Below, in pieces: positions 1 through 6,789 of a DNA stretch of 6,789 bases. How positions within the stretch are numbered: position 1 is the stretch's first letter; each line of letters opens with the position of its first letter. The translations under genes were made by a program, and so were the position numbers. This DNA is from Rhizobiaceae bacterium. GTDB lineage: Bacteria; Pseudomonadota; Alphaproteobacteria; Rhizobiales; Rhizobiaceae. The stretch is taken from contig JAJFMR010000156.1 in the NCBI GenBank assembly GCA_020696915.1, forward strand, positions 1 to 6,789. Reading direction: 5' to 3'. Under the pieces are notes generated by a model. The model had not been told where the DNA came from. It did not search any database and saw only the letters and a list, made by a program, of their open reading frames with translations.

Positions 1-1231
1 CCGATTCTGTTTCCTTCCAGCGCCGCTCCAGATTGGGGACCACGCCCTCGAAGGTCTTGGTCGTGGTGTAGGAGCGCAGCCCGTCATCGTACCGGAAGGT
101 CACTTCCCGCGCGCCGGTCCCGTGCAGGATCGAATGACGAGCCTCGTCGGAAAGGTCCCTGAAACGGTCGCCGAGCTTGAAGCCGTAGGCTTTACCCAGT
201 GCCTCGAGCGTCTGCGAATAATACGGAGATGTGGACTTTGCCCACGGGCTGACGGCGCCGTCGCGAAGCGAGCGGTCCTCGTCGGGCACCACCAGGCTGG
301 CGTCGATGGCGCGCTGGCTGCCCAGCCCGTCGCAGGTCGGACAGGCACCGAACGGATTGTTGAAGGAGAACAGCCTTGGCTCGATCTCGGGGATGGTGAA
401 GCCCGATACCGGGCATGCGAATTTCTCCGAAAACAGCATGCGCTCATGCGTCTCGTTCCTGGATTTATTGGCCGATTCCTCCGACGTCTCGGAGGGCGGC
501 AACGGACGGTCGGCAAACTCGGCCACGGCCAGTCCGTCGGCCAGTTTCAGCGCCGTCTCGATGGAGTCCGCCAGGCGGGCCCCTAGGTCGCCCCGCACGA
601 CGACCCGGTCCACCACCACGTCGATGTCGTGCTTGTACTTCTTGTCGAGGGCAGGCACGTCGGCGATCTCGTGAAAGTGGCCGTCGACCTTGACCCGCTG
701 GAAGCCCTTCTTCTGCAGTTCGGCGAGTTCCTTGCGGTACTCGCCCTTGCGCCCGCGCACCATCGGAGCAAGGACGTAGAGCCGGGTGCCTTCCTCGACC
801 GCCAGCACGCGATCGACCATCTGGCTTACCGTCTGGCTCTCGATCGGCAGCCCCGTGGCCGGCGAATAGGGAACGCCGGCGCGCGCGAACAGCAGCCGCA
901 TGTAGTCATGGATCTCGGTGACGGTGCCGACCGTGGAGCGCGGATTGCGAGAGGTCGTCTTCTGCTCGATGGAAATGGCCGGAGACAGGCCGTCGATCTG
1001 GTCGACGTCGGGTTTCTGCATCATCTCGAGAAATTGCCGCGCATAGGACGACAGGCTCTCGACGTAGCGGCGCTGCCCCTCCGCATAGATCGTGTCGAAG
1101 GCCAGCGACGACTTGCCCGAGCCCGACAGGCCGGTCATCACGATCAGCGAATCCCGCGGCAGGTCGATATCGACGTTTTTCAGATTGTGTTCGCGCGCGC
1201 CGCGAACGGAAAGGAACTTGTGGTCGGCCAT
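1..1231 (-). CDS. uvrA: UvrA, excinuclease ABC subunit A (N-terminal part, cut by window edge)
   Basis: UvrA is the damage-sensing ATPase of nucleotide excision repair; as a dimer it loads UvrB onto damaged DNA in the cytoplasm. Translation from ATG 1231 gives 410 residues of a protein usually about 950-980 long. Visible are the opening REHNLKNV, Walker A GLSGSGKS at residues 34-41, the block YVESLSSYARQFL, the family block SPAISIEQKTTSRNPRSTVG, the UvrB-binding insert (about 120-250), and the first zinc module with EPRLFSFNNPFGACPTCDGLG-like wording. The zinc module is odd: its first pair reads C273-P-V-S276 rather than CxxC, while C297 and C300 are present. The ABC signature, Walker B and second zinc module lie outside the window. 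An in-frame ATG at 1237 is the alternative start; 1231 is preferred because a GGA sits 6-8 bases before it and 1237 has no ribosome site. The gene is divergent from ssb. Identity is certain; the exact start is less so. Confidence 0.97.
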   Translation of the reverse strand, partial: MADHKFLSVRGAREHNLKNVDIDLPRDSLIVMTGLSGSGKSSLAFDTIYAEGQRRYVESLSSYARQFLEMMQKPDVDQIDGLSPAISIEQKTTSRNPRSTVGTVTEIHDYMRLLFARAGVPYSPATGLPIESQTVSQMVDRVLAVEEGTRLYVLAPMVRGRKGEYRKELAELQKKGFQRVKVDGHFHEIADVPALDKKYKHDIDVVVDRVVVRGDLGARLADSIETALKLADGLAVAEFADRPLPPSETSEESANKSRNETHERMLFSEKFACPVSGFTIPEIEPRLFSFNNPFGACPTCDGLGSQRAIDASLVVPDEDRSLRDGAVSPWAKSTSPYYSQTLEALGKAYGFKLGDRFRDLSDEARHSILHGTGAREVTFRYDDGLRSYTTTKTFEGVVPNLERRWKETES

Positions 1232-1303
1232 GGCCATCCGAAGCGAAGAGGAGAGGTGTCCGCGGCACTCTACGGTGCTGACGACCGTGCAAATGTAGTG
1301 GCG

Positions 1304-1339
1304 GATTACCAGAAGTCGAGGGGAGAACGCAACGGAAAC
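1304..1339 (-). promoter_or_regulatory. Candidate uvrA promoter with degenerate SOS-like site
   Basis: Read on the minus strand, TTGCGT (1332-1327) and GTAATC (1309-1304) are 17 bases apart and resemble weak -35 and -10 boxes, giving a leader of roughly 65 bases before the uvrA ATG. Overlapping the -35, the plus strand reads GAAC-N7-AAAC (1325-1339), one base off the alphaproteobacterial LexA box GAAC-N7-GAAC. Regulation of uvrA by LexA is common in this group, so the position is sensible. Both the promoter boxes and the operator are imperfect, so this is inference. Confidence 0.3.
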
Positions 1340-1347
1340 GGGGGAAA

Positions 1348-1365
1348 CTGACAACGCTCTGTCAG
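1348..1365 (-). terminator. Short hairpin, possible weak terminator upstream of uvrA
   Basis: CTGACA (1348-1353) and TGTCAG (1360-1365) form a perfect 6-bp stem around a 6-base loop. On the minus strand the stem is followed by TTT and then a run of C, so it could act as a weak terminator for transcription heading toward uvrA. The T run is short and no transcript is known to need ending here. Confidence 0.25.
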
Positions 1366-1788
1366 GAGCCCCCACCCATCGCCGGCAATGGCTTGACCGG
1401 GGTTCTCCGAGCCTTGGCCGAGACGGCCGCCGGCGCGGCGCCACCCTGGAAAACCTCGCGGCCGATTTCCTTGCCGGCAGCATTTTCCGGTTGACGCGGG
1501 CTCGGGCGAGGGGCAGAATTCTGCCTTCCGGGGCCCGGATGCCAGACGACATCCGCCGCGGCCGTCCAGGCGGGCATGCGAGTCGCCGCAGCCCAGCGCA
1601 AGGCTCCGGAGTGCGAAACGACAACTGACGAAGGAGCGAGCATGACTCCACCGGACAGTTCCAGCAGGCCCCGCTGAAAAGGCGGAGCCCGGCAGGCGGC
1701 CTCAACCGGCCTGATTGCCGATCACCGTACAATCAGAGACTACTGGTCGGATCGTCAGCTTGATTGCTGCGTGGAATCCGAAATGAAC
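1366..1788. other. Intergenic stretch with no convincing gene
   Basis: This is the centre of the uvrA/ssb gap. The longest open frame runs on the minus strand from ATG 1643 to a TGA at 1364-1362 (93 codons), inside the hairpin at 1348-1365. Its product is rich in Ala, Pro and Arg, shows no domain, signal peptide or membrane segment that I recognise, and its third-position G/C (roughly 70 percent by eye) looks no higher than the background of this DNA. A GGAG lies only about two bases before its ATG, too close for a normal ribosome site. I regard it as probably non-coding but not excluded. A TACAAT at 1728-1733 resembles a -10 box but has no -35 partner at 16-18 bases. Confidence 0.5.
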
Positions 1789-1885
1789 GCCGGAGTGCGA
1801 TCCGGCATTCGGTTTGCGAACCGAATTAGCCCCGTGAGCCCTTCAGGGCCGCGGGGCTGCGTTTTCCCGGCGGGTCGTAGGGAAA
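1789..1885. repeat. Cluster of four adjacent hairpins, possible structured RNA or mosaic intergenic repeat
   Basis: Four inverted repeats follow each other almost without gaps. Stem 1 is GCCGGA (1789-1794) with TCCGGC (1801-1806), loop 6. Stem 2 is ATTCGGTT (1807-1814) with AACCGAAT (1819-1826), loop TGCG. Stem 3 is AGCCCCG (1828-1834) with CGGGGCT (1852-1858), enclosing a second stem GCCC (1838-1841) with GGGC (1846-1849) and loop TTCA. Stem 4 is TTTCCC (1863-1868) with GGGAAA (1880-1885), loop 11. All stems are perfect except for the small interior loop in stem 3. TTTT at 1862-1865 follows stem 3 by three bases, so on the plus strand stem 3 could be a terminator. The cluster lies upstream of the ssb promoter and so is not part of the ssb leader. 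It may be a small RNA or a rhizobial-type dispersed palindromic element (RIME-like); I cannot tell which. Confidence 0.5.
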
Positions 1886-1950
1886 CCGTGACGGGCATGC
1901 ACCCAAGCTTCTTCCATGCCCTGGGGGTGAAGGAAGGCAGAGGCTTCCTG

Positions 1951-1979
1951 TTGACAGGCTGGCAGAACAAATATAGAAC
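1951..1979 (+). promoter_or_regulatory. ssb promoter
   Basis: A perfect TTGACA -35 box lies at 1951-1956. At 17 bases it is followed by TAGAAC (1974-1979); TATAGA at 1972-1977 is a second -10 choice at 15 bases. Transcription would begin near 1985 and give a leader of about 95 bases before the ssb ATG. The SOS box covers the spacer end and the -10, so a bound LexA should block RNA polymerase. Confidence 0.65.
1965..1979 (+). promoter_or_regulatory. LexA-binding SOS box (GAAC-N7-GAAC)
   Basis: The sequence GAACAAATATAGAAC matches exactly the direct-repeat operator known for LexA of alphaproteobacteria (GTTC-N7-GTTC on the other strand), with an A/T-rich spacer of 7. It sits on the -10 region of the TTGACA promoter facing ssb. 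It is about 735 bases from the uvrA start, so direct control of uvrA from this copy is less likely. The match and its placement are seen; LexA binding is inferred. Confidence 0.75.
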
Positions 1980-2079
1980 AAAAACCCTGTGGAAAGGCCG
2001 GGCGGAAGGCGCGGCGAGCGCAATCCGGCTGTAAGGTGACGAACTTCAGTGTGGTTTCGGACGAGCGCGGAGACGTATC

Positions 2080-2568
2080 ATGGCGGGTAGCGTGAACAAG
2101 GTCATTCTGGTCGGCAATCTCGGCGCCGATCCCGAGATAAGGCGGCTCAATTCCGGCGATCCGGTCGTCAACCTGCGCATCGCCACGAGCGAGACCTGGC
2201 GCGACAAGAATTCCGGCGAGCGCAAGGAAAAGACCGAGTGGCACAGCGTCGTCATCTTCAACGACAATCTCGCCAAGGTCGCCGAGCAGTACCTCAAGAA
2301 GGGGATGAAGGTCTACATCGAAGGTCAGCTGCAGACCCGCAAATGGCAGGACCAGACCGGCAACGATCGGTACACGACCGAAATCGTGCTGCAGAAATTC
2401 CGCGGCGAACTGCAGATGCTGGACGCGCGCGGGCAATCCGGCGAGGGACAGGCCAGCGGCGACCGCGCCTCGGATTTCGGGCAGTCCGGTCCGCTGGAGG
2501 GCGGCCGCGGCAGCGCCGGCGGGCGCGGCGGCTCATCGCGGGAACTCGACGACGAGATCCCGTTCTGA
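2080..2568 (+). CDS. ssb: Single-stranded DNA-binding protein SSB
   Basis: SSB coats single-stranded DNA in replication, recombination and repair and recruits partner enzymes through its tail. The 162-residue product has the usual bacterial layout. An OB-fold fills about residues 1-112 (opening MAGSVNKVILVGNLGADPE), followed by a flexible Gly/Ser/Arg-rich linker (about 115-155) and the acidic tip DDEIPF that docks partner proteins. DNA-stacking residues W40, W54, F60 and W89 line up with W40, W54, F60 and W88 of E. coli SSB. The start is supported by GGAG at 2069-2072, 7 bases before the ATG. The gene stands alone, divergent from uvrA, with its own promoter carrying an SOS box, and a 9-bp hairpin follows the stop. 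Nothing is missing, and identification is secure. Confidence 0.98.
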   Translation: MAGSVNKVILVGNLGADPEIRRLNSGDPVVNLRIATSETWRDKNSGERKEKTEWHSVVIFNDNLAKVAEQYLKKGMKVYIEGQLQTRKWQDQTGNDRYTTEIVLQKFRGELQMLDARGQSGEGQASGDRASDFGQSGPLEGGRGSAGGRGGSSRELDDEIPF

Positions 2569-2585
2569 CGTGCATGGGTAGTCGG

Positions 2586-2608
2586 GGGCGAGCCAATAAG
2601 GCTCGCCC
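2586..2608 (+). terminator. Hairpin terminator after ssb, without a U-tract
   Basis: GGGCGAGCC (2586-2594) and GGCTCGCCC (2600-2608) form a perfect 9-bp stem around the loop AATAA, starting 17 bases after the ssb stop. No T run follows, which is common in high-GC alphaproteobacteria. An alternative stem, GCATGGG (2572-2578) with CCCATGC (2606-2612), shares the same CCC, so two folds compete. Confidence 0.65.
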
Positions 2609-2692
2609 ATGCCCCTGACCGCTCCGTATCTGCAACGATCCGAAGGATGGTTTTTCCAGGCTTTCGATGCGCAGACGAAAGATTGGTGCGAG

Positions 2693-2714
2693 GTCTGCCA
2701 TGCCTGAGGCAGAC
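2693..2714. repeat. Perfect 7-bp inverted repeat upstream of the VIT1-like gene
   Basis: GTCTGCC (2693-2699) and GGCAGAC (2708-2714) flank an 8-base loop. A smaller stem, CTTTCG (2661-2666) with CGAAAG (2676-2681), lies just before it. The repeat ends 17 bases upstream of a candidate -35 box, so it may be an operator or simply part of the ssb 3' region. It does not resemble an Irr or Fur box that I know. Confidence 0.35.
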
Positions 2715-2731
2715 GGTACCACCCGGGGCGC

Positions 2732-2760
2732 TTGCCAACCACGCCGCGGATGCCTTTATA
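2732..2760 (+). promoter_or_regulatory. Candidate promoter of the VIT1-like gene
   Basis: TTGCCA (2732-2737) and TTTATA (2755-2760) are 17 bases apart; TTATAA one base later is equally possible. Transcription would begin near 2767, inside a small perfect stem GGCCC/GGGCC (2762-2766 and 2772-2776) just before the GTG at 2779. The leader would then be very short for the GTG start and longer for the TTG at 2809. Confidence 0.4.
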
Positions 2761-2778
2761 AGGCCCGTTCGGGGCCGA

Positions 2779-3344
2779 GTGTCCAGTCAGGACGAAAGCA
2801 GAGAGCGGTTGCCGAAGGTCAGGGGTGCCCTGCACGGGACGATTGGAAAGTACCTTCCCGATCTCATCTTCGGAGCGAATGATGGAATAATCACCACCCT
2901 CGCCGTGGTCTCCGGCGTGGTGGGCGCGTCGCTTTCCACCACAGTCATCCTCATCCTGGGTTTCGCCAACCTTCTGGCCGACGGCTTCTCCATGGGTGCC
3001 AGCAACGTGCTTTCACGGCGCTCCGAGACGCAGAACGAGGATGTCCCGACGCTCGCCATCGCGTCCAGACACGGCCTGGCGACTTCATGGGCTTCGTCGA
3101 TGCAAGTCTGGTTCCGCTGCTGGCTTACCTGCTGCCATTGTTTCAGGGCGGCAGCTTTGCCTGGGCGACGGCGCTGGCTCTGGCGACGCTATTCGCGGTC
3201 GGCGCGGGCCGCACCTTCTTCACCCGGCGCGGCGGGCCGGCTTCGGGTATCGAGATGCTGCTCCTCGGTGCCGTGGCTGCGGCCTTGGCTTTTGGAATCG
3301 GCGCCCTCGGCGCAGCGATCATCGGTGACGCGAGCACCGGGTAA
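2779..3344 (+). pseudogene. VIT1/CCC1-family iron/manganese transporter, frameshifted
   Basis: VIT1/CCC1 proteins move Fe2+ or Mn2+ across membranes, and bacterial members usually export or detoxify the metal. The first half (2779-3083) reads YLPDLIFGANDGIITTLAVV, then a second membrane helix LILGFANLLADGFSMGASN, including the conserved Asp of GANDG and Met of GFSMG, and reaches RHGLAT. The expected continuation, FMGFVDASLVPLLAYLLP and two to three further hydrophobic helices, is found only one frame back, from 3084 to the TAA at 3342-3344. Removal of a single base from the Thr codon at 3082-3083 explains this. Restored, the protein would have about 188 residues, which suits the short subfamily without the cytoplasmic metal-binding insert. 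Unrepaired, translation runs out of frame over the marC antisense strand to 3543. GTG 2779 is a tentative start; TTG 2809 is the alternative. It may be a true pseudogene or a sequencing error. Family assignment is strong. Confidence 0.85.
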
Positions 3345-3366
3345 ATCCGGCGCGAAGGCTCGACAT

Positions 3367-3442
3367 GAATCAATTCCGACACAGGTGCGTGGCGGTTTTG
3401 CGTTCGGGGTTCCGGCGGTTCTGAGAAAAGCGGAAGTGATTC
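3367..3442. repeat. Long-range imperfect inverted repeat between convergent genes
   Basis: GAATCAATTCCG (3367-3378) and CGGAAGTGATTC (3431-3442) pair over 12 bases with one mismatch, around a loop of about 52 bases. The right arm overlaps the marC stop codon and the left arm begins 22 bases after the stop of the VIT1-like gene. It could help end transcription from both sides. No T run is present, and the wide loop makes it weak. Confidence 0.3.
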
Positions 3443-4070
3443 AGGCCGCGGCCAGGGCCTTGACGCCGTCGGCGACGAACTGGACGGCAAGGGCTGCCAG
3501 GATGAGACCAAGCAGACGTGTCAGAATCGAACGGCCGGTCTGACCGAGAAAGCGGTCGAGGCGTTCCGCGAGCAGCAGAACCAGATAGGTGAGGCCGACA
3601 CAGGCCGCGATGATGGCGACCAGCGCCGCCGTGGCGGGTGCACCGGCAAACGAACCGGACAGCAGCACTGTCGCCGAAATCGCACCCGGCCCGGCAATCA
3701 GCGGGATCGCCATCGGAAAAGCGGCGATGTCGTGGATGGTGTCGCGATTGATCGACACGTTTGAAATCTTCTCCTTGCGCTCCTGGCGCCGCTCGAAAAC
3801 CATCTCGAAGGCGATAAAGAAGAGCAGAAATCCGCCGGCGATCCGGAAAGCCGGCAGCGTGATCCCGAGCAGCGACAGGAGCGCGCCTCCGGAGACCGAG
3901 AAGAGCGCCAGCACACCGAAGGCGATGAGGGCGGCCCGAAGCGAAACCTGCTGCCGCTGCTCCCGGTTCATGCCGCGGGTGACCGCCAGAAAGAGCGGCG
4001 CCAGCCCGGGCGGATCGATCGTCACAAGCAAGGTGACGAAGGCGTTGAAAAGACTGTCGTAGCTCGGCAT
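3441..4070 (-). CDS. MarC-family integral membrane protein
   Basis: The product is a 209-residue inner-membrane protein of the MarC family (UPF0056-type), with about six hydrophobic helices: roughly residues 8-30, 46-69, 73-92, 115-137, 145-167 and 185-204. Family hallmarks are TIDPPGLAP at residues 17-25 and PLIAGPGAIS at 123-132; the latter mirrors the first in the second half, as in other internally duplicated membrane folds. A charged cytoplasmic loop (about 93-114) joins the halves. E. coli MarC was named from the mar locus but later work found no role in multidrug resistance, so the function is unknown. ATG 4070 is chosen because it gives the usual family length and starts with the typical short lead into helix 1; GGGG lies 9-12 bases before it. 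A longer in-frame start at 4256 adds a non-hydrophobic, unrelated stretch. The gene converges with the VIT1-like gene and is divergent from gyrA. Confidence 0.93.
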   Translation of the reverse strand: MPSYDSLFNAFVTLLVTIDPPGLAPLFLAVTRGMNREQRQQVSLRAALIAFGVLALFSVSGGALLSLLGITLPAFRIAGGFLLFFIAFEMVFERRQERKEKISNVSINRDTIHDIAAFPMAIPLIAGPGAISATVLLSGSFAGAPATAALVAIIAACVGLTYLVLLLAERLDRFLGQTGRSILTRLLGLILAALAVQFVADGVKALAAA

Positions 4071-4105
4071 GGCACATGCCCCGTCCGGCCAGCCTACCGT
4101 GACCG

Positions 4106-4139
4106 TGCGCCAGGAACCAGCGCCGGCATGGCGCATTTT
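4106..4139 (+). terminator. Hairpin with T run in the marC/gyrA gap
   Basis: TGCGCCA (4106-4112) and TGGCGCA (4129-4135) form a perfect 7-bp stem around 16 bases, followed directly by TTTT (4136-4139) on the plus strand. This is the form of a Rho-independent terminator for plus-strand transcripts. It could stop readthrough or antisense transcription coming across marC before gyrA. The wide loop weakens the case. Confidence 0.35.
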
Positions 4140-4165
4140 ATCGGCTGGTCGCACAAGGCTGTCCG
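4137..4165 (-). promoter_or_regulatory. Candidate marC promoter
   Basis: On the minus strand CGGACA (4165-4160) and GATAAA (4142-4137) are 17 bases apart, each matching four of six consensus bases. A start near 4130 would place about 60 bases of leader before the marC ATG. The T run of the hairpin at 4106-4135 overlaps this -10, so only one of these readings may be meaningful. Confidence 0.22.
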
Positions 4166-4258
4166 GCCAGCGCGGCGCCCCGCACCGGCGATGATCTCGC
4201 AGACCCGATATCCGTTTGAAATTCCCGGTAAAAGCACGCCGCAAAACGTCCTGCAAGA

Positions 4259-4286
4259 TTGGAGAATTGCCGAGGCTTCCTATATA
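4259..4286 (+). promoter_or_regulatory. Candidate gyrA promoter
   Basis: TTGGAG (4259-4264) and TATATA (4281-4286) are 16 bases apart; shifting to ATATAA gives a spacing of 17. This A/T-rich box stands out from GC-rich surroundings and lies about 37 bases before the gyrA start, giving a leader of roughly 30 bases. Confidence 0.55.
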
Positions 4287-4322
4287 AGTCCGGTGTCACT
4301 CCAGCCATTCATGTGATCTGAT

Positions 4323-6789
<2,467 letters not shown>

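Larger units (their letters stand above)
4083..4171. repeat. Pair of 11-bp direct repeats in the marC/gyrA gap
   Basis: GTCCGGCCAGC occurs at 4083-4093 and again at 4161-4171, exactly 78 bases apart. They flank the hairpin at 4106-4135. The right copy overlaps the candidate marC -35. The repeat could be a protein-binding site pair, a trace of a small insertion or duplication, or chance in GC-rich DNA. Confidence 0.35.

Noticed and set aside
629..1351. 240-codon plus-strand frame
   Set aside because: Antisense of uvrA. The minus strand encodes Walker A and other UvrA blocks without a break.
1771..2034. 87-codon plus-strand frame before ssb, and its minus-strand partner (1970-1755)
   Set aside because: Both cross the hairpin cluster, and the plus-strand frame also crosses the TTGACA promoter and SOS box. 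Their openness fits palindromic non-coding DNA better than protein; no ribosome site or domain is seen.
1843..2436. 197-codon minus-strand frame over ssb
   Set aside because: It is antisense to ssb, has no recognisable domain, and spans the ssb promoter and SOS box.
3395..3425. Cluster of GTTC words resembling an SOS box
   Set aside because: The spacings between the GTTC copies are 3 and 5 bases, not 7, and the place is between convergent gene ends.
2647..3543. 298-codon plus-strand frame as one gene
   Set aside because: Its first 44 residues are unrelated leader, its middle is the first half of the VIT1-like protein, and after about 3083 it reads the wrong frame and then the antisense of marC. 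It is an artefact of the frameshift.
4071..4256. Longer N-terminus for the MarC-family protein from ATG 4256
   Set aside because: The extra 62 residues are charged and non-hydrophobic, do not fit the family, and overlap repeats, a hairpin and promoter-like sites.

Overview
The window looks like chromosomal core DNA of a GC-rich alphaproteobacterium, most likely in the Rhizobiales/Hyphomicrobiales (Mesorhizobium, Brucella or Aurantimonas-like relatives). This rests on the wording of the UvrA, SSB and GyrA proteins, on a perfect alphaproteobacterial SOS box (GAAC-N7-GAAC) before ssb, and on the order uvrA / ssb / marC / gyrA. The assignment comes from recognising sequence by eye, without a database search.

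Layout. Positions 1-1231 (minus) hold the first 410 codons of uvrA, cut by the window edge. Positions 1232-2079 are an unusually long divergent gap of about 850 bp. It holds a candidate uvrA promoter with a degenerate SOS-like site, a stretch with no convincing gene, a tight cluster of four back-to-back hairpins (1789-1885), and the ssb promoter with its SOS box (1951-1979). Positions 2080-2568 (plus) are ssb, followed by a 9-bp terminator-like hairpin. A promoter-like site then leads into a VIT1/CCC1-family iron/manganese transporter gene (about 2779-3344, plus), which is broken by a one-base deletion near 3083. The complete marC-family membrane protein gene (3441-4070, minus) converges on it. 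After a 250-bp gap with short repeats, a hairpin and a TATATA promoter, gyrA starts at a TTG codon at 4323 and runs off the right edge with about 822 codons present.

How the genes relate. uvrA (nucleotide excision repair) and ssb (single-stranded DNA binding) are divergent, as in E. coli and many other proteobacteria, and the SOS box ties at least ssb to the DNA-damage response. gyrA is housekeeping topology control. marC and the VIT1-like gene are membrane proteins with no clear link to DNA metabolism.

I see no phage, transposon, CRISPR, toxin-antitoxin or other new multi-gene system here. The points that most merit a second look are the hairpin cluster, the placement of the SOS box, the frameshifted transporter, the incomplete first zinc site of UvrA, and the natural Ala at the key quinolone position of GyrA.
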